Assembly (NCBI GenBank): GCA_028274465.1
Contig: CM051458.1
Coordinates: 39,656,744-39,720,743 of the forward strand
Direction of reading: 5' to 3'
Source: Plantago ovata
Taxonomy: Eukaryota; Streptophyta; Magnoliopsida; Lamiales; Plantaginaceae
Length of the DNA stretch: 64,000 nt
Shown: positions 1-14,200 of the stretch, piece after piece
How positions within the stretch are numbered: the stretch's first letter is position 1
Layout of the letters: every line of letters begins with the position of its first letter
Made by a program: the position numbers and the translations under genes
Notes under the pieces: generated by a model
Database searches by the model: none
Told to the model about the DNA's origin: nothing
What the model saw: the letters and a program-made list of their open reading frames with translations, nothing else

Positions 1-253
1 GATACAATGTCATGTAAAGAATGAGTTGTATGTATAGAACAACTACTAGATCAACTACTAGATCAACTACTAGATCACTAGATTAGTTAGATTGCTATTT
101 AGAGTGTTCCATTATGATATCCCTTTCCTCAAACATAGCAGAGAACTAACTACAAGTACTATAGCTGAAACTAACCTTTCCATTACCGTTACAAACTAGA
201 TTAGTCGTCTATTGATTCATTCATCCACTTTCTATTGCTTTAGGTAGATGAAA
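1..253 (+). repeat. Representative A monomer (three-copy variant)
   Basis: This is the first complete short monomer. After the GTATGTATAGAAC segment it holds three head-to-tail copies of the 12-mer AACTACTAGATC (41-76). Most other A monomers have one or two copies. It continues with TAGAGTGTTCCATTATGATATCC, written here only as a landmark and split by single-base variants elsewhere, then CCTCAAACATAG and the diagnostic TATAGCTGAAACTAACC. The A type lacks the block of about 60 bp found in B, and has TTAGTTGTCTATT before the shared GATTCATT. Confidence 0.9.
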
Positions 254-542
254 GATACAATCCCATGTAAAGAATGAGTTGTATGTCTTCCCTTTATCTA
301 GAACAACAACTAGATCACTAGATTAGTTAGATTGCTACATAGAGTGTTCCGTTATGATATCCATTTCCGCAAACATAGGAGAGAACTAACTACAAGTACT
401 AGAGTTATATTCACAATCAAATAAGAAGTTCCCTTGATTCCTTAATGAGCAAGTTAAAGAGTCCATTGAAACTAACCTATCTACTGTGCTTACTAACTAG
501 ATGATTCATTCATCCACTTTCTATTGCTTTACGTAGATGAAA
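254..542 (+). repeat. Representative B monomer (289 bp)
   Basis: This long monomer is phased like A. It differs by TATGTCTTCCCTTTATCTAG near its start, CCGCAAACATAGGAG in the middle (A has CCTCAAACATAGCAG), and an added segment of about 63 bp between the shared AGTACTA and GAAACTAACC motifs. The segment includes the TTATAT(A/T)CACAATCAAATAA and CTTAATGAGCAAGTTA motifs. B length is nearly constant at 288-289 bp through the window, while A varies in 12-bp steps. Confidence 0.9.
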
Positions 543-3500
543 GATACAATGCCATGTAAAGAATGAGTTATATATATAGAAGAACTACTAGATCACTAGA
601 TTAGTTAGATTGCTACTTAGAGTGTTCCATTATGATATCCCTTTCCTCAAACATAGAAGAGAACTAACTACAAGTACTATAGCTGAAACTAACCTTTCCA
701 TTACCCTTAAAAACTAGATTAGTTGTCTATTGATTCATTGATTCACTTTCTATTACTTTAGTTAGATGAAAGATACAATCTCATGCAAAGAATGAGTTGT
801 ATGTCTTCCCTTTATCTAGAACAACAACTAGATCACTAGATTAGTGAGATTGCTATATAGAGTGTTCCGTTATGATATCCCTTTCCGCAAACATATGAGA
901 GAACTAACTACAAGTACTAGAGTTATATACACAATCAAATAATAATTACCCTTGCTTCCTTAATGAGCAAGTTAAAGAGTCCATTGAAACTAACCTATCT
1001 ATTGTGCTTACTAACTTGATGATTCATTCATCCACTTTCTATTGCTTTACGTAGATGAAAGATACAATGCCATGTAAAAAATAATGAGTTGTATGTATAG
1101 AACAAATACTAGATCAACTACTAGATCACTAGATTAGTTAGATTGCTGTTTAGAGTGTTCCATTATGATATCCCTTTCCTCAAACATAGCAGAGAACTAA
1201 CTACAAGTACTATAGCTGGAACTAACCTTTCCATTACCATTACAAACTAGATTAGTTGTCTATTGATTCATTCATTTCATTCTATTACTTTAGTTAGATG
1301 AAAGATACAATCCCATGCAAAGAATGAGTTGTATGTCTTCCCTTTATCTAGAACAACAACTAGATCAGTAGATTAGTTAGATTGCTCTATAGAGTGTTCC
1401 GTTTTGATATCCCTTTCCGCAAACATAGGAGAGAACTAACTACAAGTACTAGAGTTATATACACAATCAAATAAGAAGTTCCCTTGCTTCCTTAATGAGC
1501 AAGTTATAGAGTCCATTGAAACTAACCTATCTACTGTGCTTACTAACTAGATGATTCATTCATCCACTTTCTATTGCTTTACGTAGATGAAAGATACAAT
1601 GCCATGTAAAGAATGAGTTATATATATAGAAGAACTACTAGATGACTAGATTAGTTAGATTGCTACATAGAGTGTTCCATTATGATATCCCTGTCCGCAA
1701 ACATAGGAGAGAACTAACTACAAGTACTAGAGTTATATACACAATCAAATAAGAAGTTCCATTGCTTCCTTAATGAGCAAGTTAAAGAGTCCATTGAAAC
1801 TAACCTATCTATTGTGCTTACTAACTAGATGATTCATTCATCCACTTTCTATTGCTTTACGTAGATGAAAGATACAATGCCATGTAAAGAATGAGTTGTA
1901 TGTATAGAACAACTACTAGATCAACTACTAGATCACTAGATTAGTTAGATTGCTATTTAGAGTGTTCCATTATGATATCCCTTTCCTCAACATAGCAGAG
2001 AACTAACTACAAGTACTATAGCTGAAACTAACCTTTCCATTACCGTTACAAACTAGATTAGTCGTCTATTGATTCATTCATCCACTTTCTATTGCTTTAG
2101 GTAGATGAAAGATACAATCCCATGTAAAGAATGAGTTGTATGTCTTCCCTTTATCTAGAACAACAACTAGATCACTAGATTAGTTAGATTGCTACATAGA
2201 GTGTTCCGTTATGATATCCATTTCCGCAAACATAGGAGAGAACTAACTACAAGTACTAGAGTTATATTCACAATCAAATAAGAAGTTCCCTTGATTCCTT
2301 AATGAGAAAGTTAAAGAGTCCATTGAAACTAACCTATCTACTGTGCTTACTAACTAGATGATTCATTCATCCACTTTCTATTGCTTTACGTAGATGAAAG
2401 ATACAATGCCATGTAAAGAATGAGTTATATATATAGAAGAACTACTAGATCACTAGATTAGTTAGATTGCTACTTAGAGTGTTCCATTATGATATCCCTT
2501 TCCTCAAACATAGAAGAGAACTAACTACAAGTACTATAGCTGAAACTAACCTTTCCATTACCCTTAAAAACTAGATTAGTTGTCTATTGATTCATTGATT
2601 CACTTTCTATTACTTTAGTTAGATGAAAGATACAATCTCATGCAAAGAATGAGTTGTATGTCTTCCCTTTATCTAGAACAACAACTAGATCACTAGATTA
2701 GTGAGATTGCTATATAGAGTGTTCCGTTATGATATCCCTTTCCGCAAACATATGAGAGAACTAACTACAAGTACTAGAGTTATATACACAATCAAATAAT
2801 AATTACCCTTGCTTCCTTAATGAGCAAGTTAAAGAGTCCATTGAAACTAACCTATCTATTGTGCTTACTAACTTGATGATTCATTCATCCACTTTCTATT
2901 GCTTTACGTAGATGAAAGATACAATGCCATGTAAAAAATAATGAGTTGTATGTATAGAACAAATACTAGATCAACTACTAGATCACTAGATTAGTTAGAT
3001 TGCTGTTTAGAGTGTTCCATTATGATATCCCTTTCCTCAAACATAGCAGAGAACTAACTACAAGTACTATAGCTGGAACTAACCTTTCCATTACCATTAC
3101 AAACTAGATTAGTTGTCTATTGATTCATCAATTTCATTCTATTACTTTAGTTAGATGAAAGATACAATCCCATGCAAAGAATGAGTTGTATGTCTTCCCT
3201 TTATCTAGAACAACAACTAGATCAGTAGATTAGTTAGATTGCTCTATAGAGTGTTCCGTTTTGATATCCCTTTCCGCAAACATAGGAGAGAACTAACTAC
3301 AAGTACTAGAGTTATATACACAATCAAATAAGAAGTTCCCTTGCTTCCTTAATGAGCAAGTTATAGAGTCCATTGAAACTAACCTATCTACTGTGCTTAC
3401 TAACTAGATGATTCATTCATCCACTTTCTATTGCTTTACGTAGATGAAAGATACAATGCCATGTAAAGAATGAGTTATATATATAGAAGAACTACTAGAT

Positions 3501-6500
3501 GACTAGATTAGTTAGATTGCTACATAGAGTGTTCCATTATGATATCCCTGTCCGCAAACATAGGAGAGAACTAACTACAAGTACTAGAGTTATATACACA
3601 ATCAAATAAGAAGTTCCATTTGCTTCCTTAATGAGCAAGTTAAAGAGTCCATTGAAACTAACCTATCTATTGTGCTTACTAACTAGATGATTCATTCATC
3701 CACTTTCTATTGCTTTACGTAGATGAAAGATACAATGCCATGTAAAGAATGAGTTGTATGTATAGAACAACTACTAGATCAACTACTAGATCACTAGATT
3801 AGTTAGATTGCTGTTTAGAGTGTTCCATTATGATATCCCTTTCCTCAACATAGCAGAGAACTAACTACAAGTACTATAGCTGGAACTAACCTTTCCATTA
3901 CCATTACAAACTAGATTAGTTGTCTATTGATTCATTCATTTCATTCTATTACTTTAGTTTGATGAAAGATACAATCCCATGCAAAGAATGAGTTGTATGT
4001 CTTCCCTTTATCTAGAACAACAACTAGATCAGTAGATTAGTTAGATTTCTCTATAGAGTGTTCCGTTTTGATATCCCTTTCCGCAAACATAGGAGAGAAC
4101 TAACTACAAGTACTAGAGTTATATACACAACCAAATAAGAAGTTCCATTGCTTCCTTAATGAGCAAGTTAAAGAGTCCATTGAAACTAACCTATCTATTG
4201 TGCTTACTAACTAGATGATTCATTCATCCACTTTCTATTGCTTTACGTAGATGAAAGATACAATGCCATGTAAAGAATGAGTTGTATGTATAGAACAACT
4301 ACTAGATCAACTACTAGATCACTAGATTAGTTAGATTGCTATTTAGAGTGTTCCATTATGATATCCCTTTCCTCAAACATAGCAGAGAACTAACTACAAG
4401 TACTATAGCTGAAACTAACCTTTCCATTACCGTTACAAACTAGATTAGTCGTCTATTGATTCATTCATCCACTTTCTATTGCTTTAGGTAGATGAAAGAT
4501 ACAATCCCATGTAAAGAATGAGTTGTATGTCTTCCCTTTATCTAGAACAACAACTAGATCACTAGATTAGTTAGATTGCTACATAGAGTGTTCCGTTATG
4601 ATATCCATTTCCGCAAACATAGGAGAGAACTAACTACAAGTACTAGAGTTATATTCACAATCAAATAAGAAGTTCCCTTGATTCCTTAATGAGCAAGTTA
4701 AGAGTCCATTGAAACTAACCTATCTACTGTGCTTACTAACTAGATGATTCATTCATCCACTTTCTATTGCTTTACGTAGATGAAAGATACAATGCCATGT
4801 AAAGAATGAGTTGTATGTATAGAACAATACTAGATCACTACTAGATCACTAGATTAGTTAGATTGCTGCTTAGAGTGTTCCATTATGATATCCCTTTCCT
4901 CAAACATAGAAGAGAACTAACTACAAGTACTATAGCTGAAACTAACCTTTCCATTACCATTACAAACTAGATTAGTTGTCTATTGATTCATTGATTCACT
5001 TCTATTACTTTAGTTAGATGAAAGATACAATCTCATGCAAAGAATGAGTTGTATGTCTTCCCTTTATCTAGAACAACAACTAGATCACTAGATTAGTGAG
5101 ATTGCTATATAGAGTGTTCCGTTATGATATCCCTTTCCGCAAACATATGAGAGAACTAACTACAAGTACTAGAGTTATATACACAATCAAATAAGAAGTC
5201 GCCTTGCTTCCTTAATGAGCAAGTTAAAGAGTCCATTGAAACTAACCTATCTATTGTGCTTACTAACTTGATGATTCATTCATCCACTTTCTATTGCTTT
5301 ACGTAGATGAAAGATACAATGCCATGTAAAAATAATGAGTTGTATGTATAGAACAAATACTAGATCAACTACTAGATCACTAGATTAGTTAGATTGCTGT
5401 TTAGAGTGTTCCATTATGATATCCCTTTCCTCAAACATAGCAGAGAACTAACTACAAGTACTATAGCTGGAACTAACCTTTCCATTACCATTACAACTAG
5501 ATTAGTTGTCTATTGATTCATTCATTTCATTCTATTACTTTAGTTAGATGAAAGATACAATCCCATGCAAAGAATGAGTTGTATGTCTTCCCTTTCTCTA
5601 GAACAACAACTAGATCACTAGATTAGTTAGATTACTACATAGAGTGTTCCGTTATGATATCCCTTTCCGCAAACATAGGAGAGAACTAACTACAATTACT
5701 AGAGTTATATACACAATCAAATAAGAAGTCCCCTTGCTTGCTTAATGAGCAAGTTAAAGAGTCCATTGAAACTAACCTATCTATTGTGCTTACTAACTAG
5801 ATGATTCATTCATCCACTTTCTATTGCTTTACGTAGATGAAAGATACAATGTCATGTAAAGAATGAGTTGTATGTATAGAACACTACTAGATCAACTACT
5901 AGATCACTAGATTAGTTAGATTGCTATTTAGAGTGTTCCATTATGATATCCCTTTCCTCAAACATAGCAGAGAACTTACTACAAGTACTATAGCTGAAAC
6001 TAACCTTACCAGTACCCTTACAAACTAGATTAGTTGTCTATTGATTCATTAATTCACTTTCTATTACTTTAGTTAGATGAAAGATACAATCCCATGCAAA
6101 GAATGAGTTGTATGTCTTCCCTTTATCTAGAACAACAACTAGATAACTAGATTAGTGAGAATGCTATATAGAGTGTTCCGTTATAATATCCCTTTCCGCA
6201 AACATAGGAGAGAACTAACTACAAGTACTAGAGTTATATACACAATCAAATTAGAAGTCCCCTTGCTTCCTTAATGAGCAAGTTAAAGAGTCCATTGAAA
6301 CTAACCTATCTATTGTGCTTACTAACTAGATGATTCATTCACCCACTTTCTATTGCTTTACGTAGATGAAAGATACAATGCCATGTAAAGAATGAGTTGT
6401 ATATATAGAACAACTATTAGATCACTAGATTAGTTAGATTGCTACTTAGAGTGTTCCATTATGATATCCCTTTCCTCAAACATAGAACAGAACTAACTAC

Positions 6501-7930
6501 AAGTACTATAGCTGAAACTAACCTTTCCATTACCCTTACAAACCAGATTAGTTGTCTATTGATTCATTCATTCACTTTCCATTACTTTAGTTAGATGAAA
6601 GATACAATCCCATGCAAAGAATGAGTTGTATGTCTTCCCTTTATCTAGAACAACAACTAGATCACTAGATTAATGAGATTGCTATATAGAGTGTTCCGTT
6701 ATGATATTCCTTTCCTCAAACATAGCAGAGAACTAACTACAAGTACTAGAGTTATATACACAATCAAATTAGAAGTCCCCTTGCTTCCTTAATGAGCAAG
6801 TTAAAGAGTCCATTGAAACTAACCTATCTATTGTGCTTACTAACTAGATGATTCATTCACCCACTTTCTATTGCTTTACGTAGATGAAGATACAATGCCA
6901 TGTAAAGAATGAGTTGTATGTATAGAATACCTACTAGATCAACTACTAGATCACTAGATTAGTTATATTGCTGTTAGAGTGTTCCATTATGATATCCCTT
7001 TCCTCAAATATAGCAGAGAACTAACTACAATTACTATAGCTGGAAACTAACCTTTCCATTACCATTACAAACTAGATTAGTTGTCTATTGATTCATTCAT
7101 TCACTTTCTATTACTTAGTTAGATGAAAGATACAATCCCATGCAAAGAATGAGTTGTGTCTTCCCTTTATCTAGACAAACAACTAGATCAGTAGATTACT
7201 TAGATTGCCCTCTAGAGTGTTCCGTTTTGATATCCTTTTTGCAAACATAGGAGAGAACTAACGAAAGTACTAGAGCTATATAGACAATCAAATAAGAAGT
7301 TCCCTTGCTTCCTTAATGAGCAAGTTATAGAGTCCATTGAAACTAACCTATCGATTGTGCTTACTAACTAGATGATTCATTCATCCACTTTCTATTGCTT
7401 TACGTAGATGAAAGATACAATGCCATGTAAAGAATGAGTTGTATATATAGAACAACTATTAGATCACTAGATTAGTTAGATTGCTACTTAGAGTGTTCCA
7501 TTATGATATCCCTTTCCTCAAACATAGAACAGAACTAACTACAAGTACTATAGCTGAAACTAACCTTTCCATTACCCTTACAAACTAGATTAATTGTCTA
7601 TTGATTCATTCATTCACTTTCTATTACTTTAGTTAGATGAAGATACAATCCCATGCAAAGAATGAGTTGTATGTCTTCCCTTTATCTAGAACAACAACTA
7701 GATCACTAGATTAGTGAGAATGCTATATAGAGTGTTCCGTTATGATATCCCTTTTCTCAAACATAGGAGAGAACTAACTACAAGTACTAGAGTTATATAC
7801 ACAATCAAATAAGAAGTCCCCTTGCTTCCTTAATGAGCAAGTTAAAGAGTCCATTGAAACTAACCTATCTATTGTGCTTACTAACTAGATGATTCATTCA
7901 TCCACTTTCTATTGCTTTACGTAGATGAAA

Positions 7931-8220
7931 GATACAATGCCATGTAAAGAATGAGTTGTATGTATAGAACAACTACTAGATCAACTACTAGATCACTAGA
8001 TTAGTTAGATTGCTGTTTAGAGTGTTCCATTATGATATCCCTTTCCTCAAACATAGCAGAGAACTAACTACAAGTACTAGAGTTATATACACAATCAAAT
8101 AAGAAGTTCCCTTGCTTCCTTAATGAGCAAGTTATAGAGTCCATTGAAACTAACCTATCTATTGTGCTTACTAACTAGATGATTCATTCATCCACTTTCT
8201 ATTGCTTTACGTAGATGAAA
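7931..8220 (+). repeat. Chimeric A/B satellite monomer
   Basis: This monomer has the A-type start (GTATGTATAGAACAACTAC with two 12-mers) and the A-type CCTCAAACATAGCAGAG, but continues after AAGTACTA with the B-type GAGTTATATACACAATC block. The same chimera recurs near 9391, 12821, 14690, 15500 and 16310, and in the opposite-strand array (for example near 20030, 29290, 31680, 38220 and 45500). The break point always lies in the shared AACTACAAGTACTA stretch, as expected of unequal exchange between A and B followed by amplification. Confidence 0.75.
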
Positions 8221-11200
8221 GATACAATGCCATGTAAAGAATGAGTTGTATGTATAGAACAACTACTAGATCACTAGATTAGTTAGATTGCTATTTAGAG
8301 TGTTCCATTATGATATCCCTTTCCTCAAACATAGCAGAGAACTAACTACAAGTACTATAGCTGAAACTAACCTTTCCATTACCGTTACAAACTAGATTAG
8401 TTGTCTATTGATTCATTCATCCACTTTCTATTGCTTTAGGTAGATGAAAGATACAATCCCATGCAAAGAATGAGTTGTATGTCTTCCCTTTATCTAGAAC
8501 AACAACTAGATCACTAGATTAGTTAGATTGCTACATAGAGTGTTCCGTTATGATATCCCTTTCCGCAAACATAGGAGAGAACTAACTACAAGTACTAGAG
8601 TTATATACACAATCAAATAAGAAGTCCCTTGCTTCCTTAATGAGCAAGTTAAAGAGTCCATTGAAACTAACCTATCTATTGTGCTTACTAACTAGATGAT
8701 TCATTCATCCACTTTCTATTGCTTTACGTAGATGAAAGATACAATGCCATGTAAAGAATGAGTTGTATGTATAGAACAACTACTAGATCAACTACTAGAT
8801 CACTAGATTAGTTAGATTGCTATTTAGAGTGTTCCATTATGATATCCCTTTCCTCAAACATAGCAGAGAACTAACTACAAGTACTATAGCTGAAACTAAC
8901 CTTTCCATTACCCTTACAAACTAGATTAGTTGTCTATTGATTCATTCATTCACTTTCTATTACTTTAGTTAGATGAAAGATACAATCCCATGCAAAGAAT
9001 GAGTTGTATGTCTTCCCTTTATCTAGAACAACAACTAGATCACTAGATTAGTTAGATTGCTATATAGAGTGTTCCGTTATGATATCCCTTTCCCAACATA
9101 GGAGAGAACTAACTACAAGTACTAGAGTTATATACACAATCAAATAAGAAGTCCCTTGCTTCCTTAATGAGCAAGTTAAAGAGTCCATGAAACTAACCTA
9201 TCTATTGTGCTTACTAACTAGATGATTCATTCATCCACTTTCTATTGCTTTACGTAGATGAAAGATACAATGCCATGTAAAGAATGAGTTGTATGTATAG
9301 AACAACTACTAGATCAACTACTAGATCACTAGATTAGTTAGATTGCTGTTTAGAGTGTTCCATTATGATATCCCTTTCCTCAAACATAGCAGAGAACTAA
9401 CTACAAGTACTAGAGTTATATACACAATCAAATAAGAAGTTCCCTTGCTTCCTTAATGAGCAAGTTATAGAGTCCATTGAAACTAACCTATCTATTGTGC
9501 TTACTAACTAGATGATTCATTCATCCACTTTCTATTGCTTTACGTAGATGAAAGATACAATGCCATGTAAAGAATGAGTTGTATGTATAGAACAACTACT
9601 AGATCACTAGATTAGTTAGATTGCTATTTAGAGTGTTCCATTATGATATCCCTTTCCTCAAACATAGCAGAGAACTAACTACAAGTACTATAGCTGAAAC
9701 TAACCTTTCCATTACCGTTACAAACTAGATTAGTTGTCTATTGATTCATTCATCCACTTTCTAATGCTTTAGGTAGATGAAAGATACAATCCCATGCAAA
9801 GAATGAGTTGTATGTCTTCCCTTTATCTAGAACAACAACTAGATCACTAGATTAGTTAGATTGCTACATAGAGTGTTCCGTTATGATATCCCTTTCCGCA
9901 AACATAGGAGAGAACTAACTACAAGTACTAGAGTTATATACACAATCAAATAAGAAGTCCCTTGCTTCCTTAATGAGCAAGTTAAGAGTCCATTGAAACT
10001 AACCTATCTATTGTGCTTACTAACTAGATGATTCATTCATCCACTTTCTATTGCTTTACGTAGATGAAAGATACAATGCCATGTAAAGAATGAGTTGTAT
10101 GTATAGAACAACTACTAGATCAACTACTAGATCACTAGATTAGTTAGATTGCTATTTAGAGTGTTCCATTATGATATCCCTTTCCTCAAACATAGCAGAG
10201 AACTAACTACAAGTACTATAGCTGAAACTAACCTTTCCATTACCCTTACAAACTAGATTAGTTGTCTATTGATTCATTCATTCACTTTCTATTACTTTAG
10301 TTAGATGAAAGATACAATCCCATGCAAAGAATGAGTTGTATGTCTTCCCTTTATCTAGAACAACAACTAGATCACTAGATTAGTTAGATTGCTACATAGA
10401 GTGTTCCGTTATGATATCCCTTTCCGCAAACATAGGAGAGAACTAACTACAAGTACTAGAGTTATATACACAATCAAATAAGAAGTCCCCTTGCTTCCTT
10501 AATGAGCAAGTTAAAGAGTCCATTGAAACTAACCTATCTATTGTGCTTACTAACTAGATGATTCATTCATCCACTTTCTATTGCTTTACGTAGATGAAAG
10601 ATACAATGCCATGTAAAGAATGAGTTGTATGTATAGAACAACTACTAGATCAACTACTAGATCACTAGATTAGTTAGATTGCTATTTAGAGTGTTCCATT
10701 ATGATATCCCTTTCCTCAAACATAGCAGAGAACTAACTACAAGTACTATAGCTGAAACTAACCTTTCCATTACCTTACAAACTAGATTAGTTGTCTATTG
10801 ATTCATTCATCCACTTTCTATTGCTTTAGGTAGATGAAAGATACAATCCCATGCAAAGAATGAGTTGTATGTCTTCCCTTTATCTAGAACAACAACTAGA
10901 TCACTAGATTAGTTAGATTGCTACATAGAGTGTTCCGTTATGATATCCCTTTCCGCAAACATAGGAGAGAACTAACTACAAGTACTAGAGTTATATACAC
11001 AATCAAATAAGAAGTTCCCTTGCTTCCTTAATGAGCAAGTTAAAGAGTCCATTGAAACTAACCTATCTATTGTGCTTACTAACTAGATGATTCATTCATC
11101 CACTTTCTATTGCTTTACGTAGATGAAGATACAATGCCATGTAAAGAATGAGTTGTATGTAGAACAACTAGAACAACTACTAGATCACTACTATTAGTTA

Positions 11201-14200
11201 GATTGCTATTTAGAGTGTTCCATTATGATATCCCTTTCCTCAAACATAGCAGAGAACTAACTACAAGTACTATAGCTGAACTAACTAACCCATTACCCTT
11301 ACAAACTAGATTAGTTGTCTATTGATTCATTCATTCACTTTCTATTGCTTTAGTAGATGAAAGATACAATCCCATGCAAAGAATGAGTTGTATGTCTTCC
11401 CTTTATCTAGAACAACAACTAGATCACTAGATTAGTTAGATTGCTATATAGAGTGTTCCGTTATGATATCCCTTTCCGCAAACATAGGAGAGAACTAACT
11501 ACAAGTACTAGAGTTATATACACAATCAAATAAGAAGTTCCCTTGCTTCCTTAATGAGCAAGTTAAAGAGTCCATTGAAACTAACCTATCTATTGTGCTT
11601 ACTAACTAGATGATTCATTCATCCACTTTCTATTGCTTTACGTAGATGAAAGATACAATGCCATGTAAAGAATGAGTTGTATGTATAGAACAACTACTAG
11701 ATCAACTACTAGATCACTAGATTAGTTAGATTGCTATTTAGAGTGTTCCATTATGATATCCCTTTCCTCAAACATAGCAGAGAACTAACTACAAGTACTA
11801 TAGCTGGAACTAACCTTTCCATTACCATTACAAACTAGATTAGTTGTCTATTGATTCATTCATTCACTTTCTATTACTTTAGTTAGATGAAAGATACAAT
11901 CCCATGCAAAGAATGAGTTGGTCTTCCTTTATCTAGAACAACAACTAGATCACTAGATTAGTTAGATTGCTCTATAGAGTGTTCCGTTATGATATCCCTT
12001 TCCGCAAACATAGGAGAGAACTAACTACAAGTACTAGAGTTATATACACAATCAAATAAGAAGTTCCCTTGCTTCCTTAATGAGCAAGTTAAAGAGTCCA
12101 TTGAAACTAACCTATCTATTGTGCTTACTAACTAGATGATTCATTCATCCACTTTCTATTGCTTTACGTAGATGAAAGATACAATGCCATGTAAAAATGA
12201 GTTGTATGTATAGAACAACTACTAGATCACTAGATTAGTTAGATTGCTATTAGAGTGTTCCATTATGATATCCCTTTCCTCAAACATAGCAGAGAACTAA
12301 CTACAAGTACTATAGCTGAAACTAACCTTTCCATTACCCTTACAAACTAGATTAGTTGTCTATTGATTCATTCATTCACTTTCTATTACTTTAGTTAGAT
12401 GAAAGATACAATCCCATGCAAAGAATGAGTTGTATGTCTTCCCTTTATCTAGAACAACAACTAGATCACTAGATTAGTTAGATTGCTATATAGAGTGTTC
12501 CGTTATGATATCCCTTTCCGCAAACATAGGAGAGAACTAACTACAAGTACTAGAGTTATATACACAATCAAATAAGAAGTCCCTTGCTTCCTTAATGAGC
12601 AAGTTAAAGAGTCCATTGAACTAACCTATCTATTGTGCTTACTAACTAGATGATTCATTCATCCACTTTCTATTGCTTTACGTAGATGAAAGATACAATG
12701 CCATGTAAAGAATGAGTTGTATGTATAGAACAACTACTAGATCAACTACTAGATCACTAGATTAGTAGATTGCTGTTTTAGAGTGTTCCATTATGATATC
12801 CCTTTCCTCAAACATAGCAGAGAACTAACTACAAGTACTAGAGTTATATACACAATCAAATAAGAAGTTCCCTTGCTTCCTTAATGAGCAAGTTATAGAG
12901 TCCATTGAAACTAACCTATCTATTGTGCTTACTAACTAGATGATTCATTCATCCACTTTCTATTGCTTTACGTAGATGAAAGATACAATGCCATGTAAAG
13001 AATGAGTTGTATGTATAGAACAACTACTAGATCACTAGATTAGTTAGATTGCTATTTAGAGTGTTCCATTATGATATCCCTTTCCTCAAACATAGCAGAG
13101 AACTAACTACAAGTACTATAGCTGAAACTAACCTTTCCATTACCGTTACAAACTAGATTAGTTGTCTATTGATTCATTCATCCACTTTCTATTGCTTTAG
13201 GTAGATGAAAGATACAATCCCATGCAAAGAATGAGTTGTATGTCTTCCCTTTATCTAGAACAACAACTAGATCACTAGATTAGTTAGATTGCTACATAGA
13301 GTGTTCCGTTATGATATCCCTTTCCGCAAACATAGGAGAGAACTAACTACAAGTACTAGAGTTATATACACAATCAAATAAGAAGTCCCCTTGCTTCCTT
13401 AATGAGCAAGTTAAAGAGTCCATTGAAACTAACCTATCTATTGTGCTTACTAACTAGATGATTCATTCATCCACTTTCTATTGCTTTACGTAGATGAAAG
13501 ATACAATGCCATGTAAAGAATGAGTTGTATGTATAGAACAACTACTAGATCAACTACTAGATCACTAGATTAGTTAGATTGCTATTTAGAGTGTTCCATT
13601 ATGATATCCCTTTCCTCAAACATAGCAGAGAACTAACTACAAGTACTATAGCTGAAACTAACCTTTCCATTACCGTTACAAACTAGATTAGTTGTCTATT
13701 GATTCATTCATTCACTTTCTAATGCTTTAGGTAGATGAAAGATACAATCCCATGCAAAGAATGAGTTGTATGTCTTCCCTTTATCTAGAACAACAACTAG
13801 ATCACTAGATTAGTTAGATTGCTACATAGAGTGTTCCGTTATGATATCCCTTTCCGCAAACATAGGAGAGAACTAACTACAAGTACTAGAGTTATATACA
13901 CAATCAAATAAGAAGTCCCTTGCTTCCTTAATGAGCAAGTTAAAGAGTCCATTGAAACTAACCTATCTATTGTGCTTACTAACTAGATGATTCATTCATC
14001 CACTTTCTATTGCTTTACGTAGATGAAAGATACAATGCCATGTAAAGAATGAGTTGTATGTATAGAACAACTACTAGAAACTAGACAACTACTAGATCAC
14101 TAGATTAGTTAGATTGCTATTTAGAGTGTTCCATTATGATATCCCTTTCCTCAAACATAGCAGAGAACTAACTACAAGTACTATAGCTGAAACTAACCTT

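Larger units (their letters stand above)
1..3728 (+). repeat. Seven-monomer higher-order repeat, two copies
   Basis: Positions 1-1870 and 1871-3728 are near-identical copies of a seven-monomer unit (253, 289, 229, 289, 243, 289 and 278 bp in the first copy). Shared private variants identify the copies: TTAGTCGTCT at 201 and 2058, GATTCATTGATTCACTTT near 732 and 2593, and the AAAAAATAATGAGTTG start near 1075 and 2935. The seventh monomer (1593-1870) is an A-like 5' half joined to a B-like 3' half. A third copy starts at 3729 but is rearranged: TTAGTCGTCT recurs at 4445, about one dimer later than expected. Confidence 0.8.
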
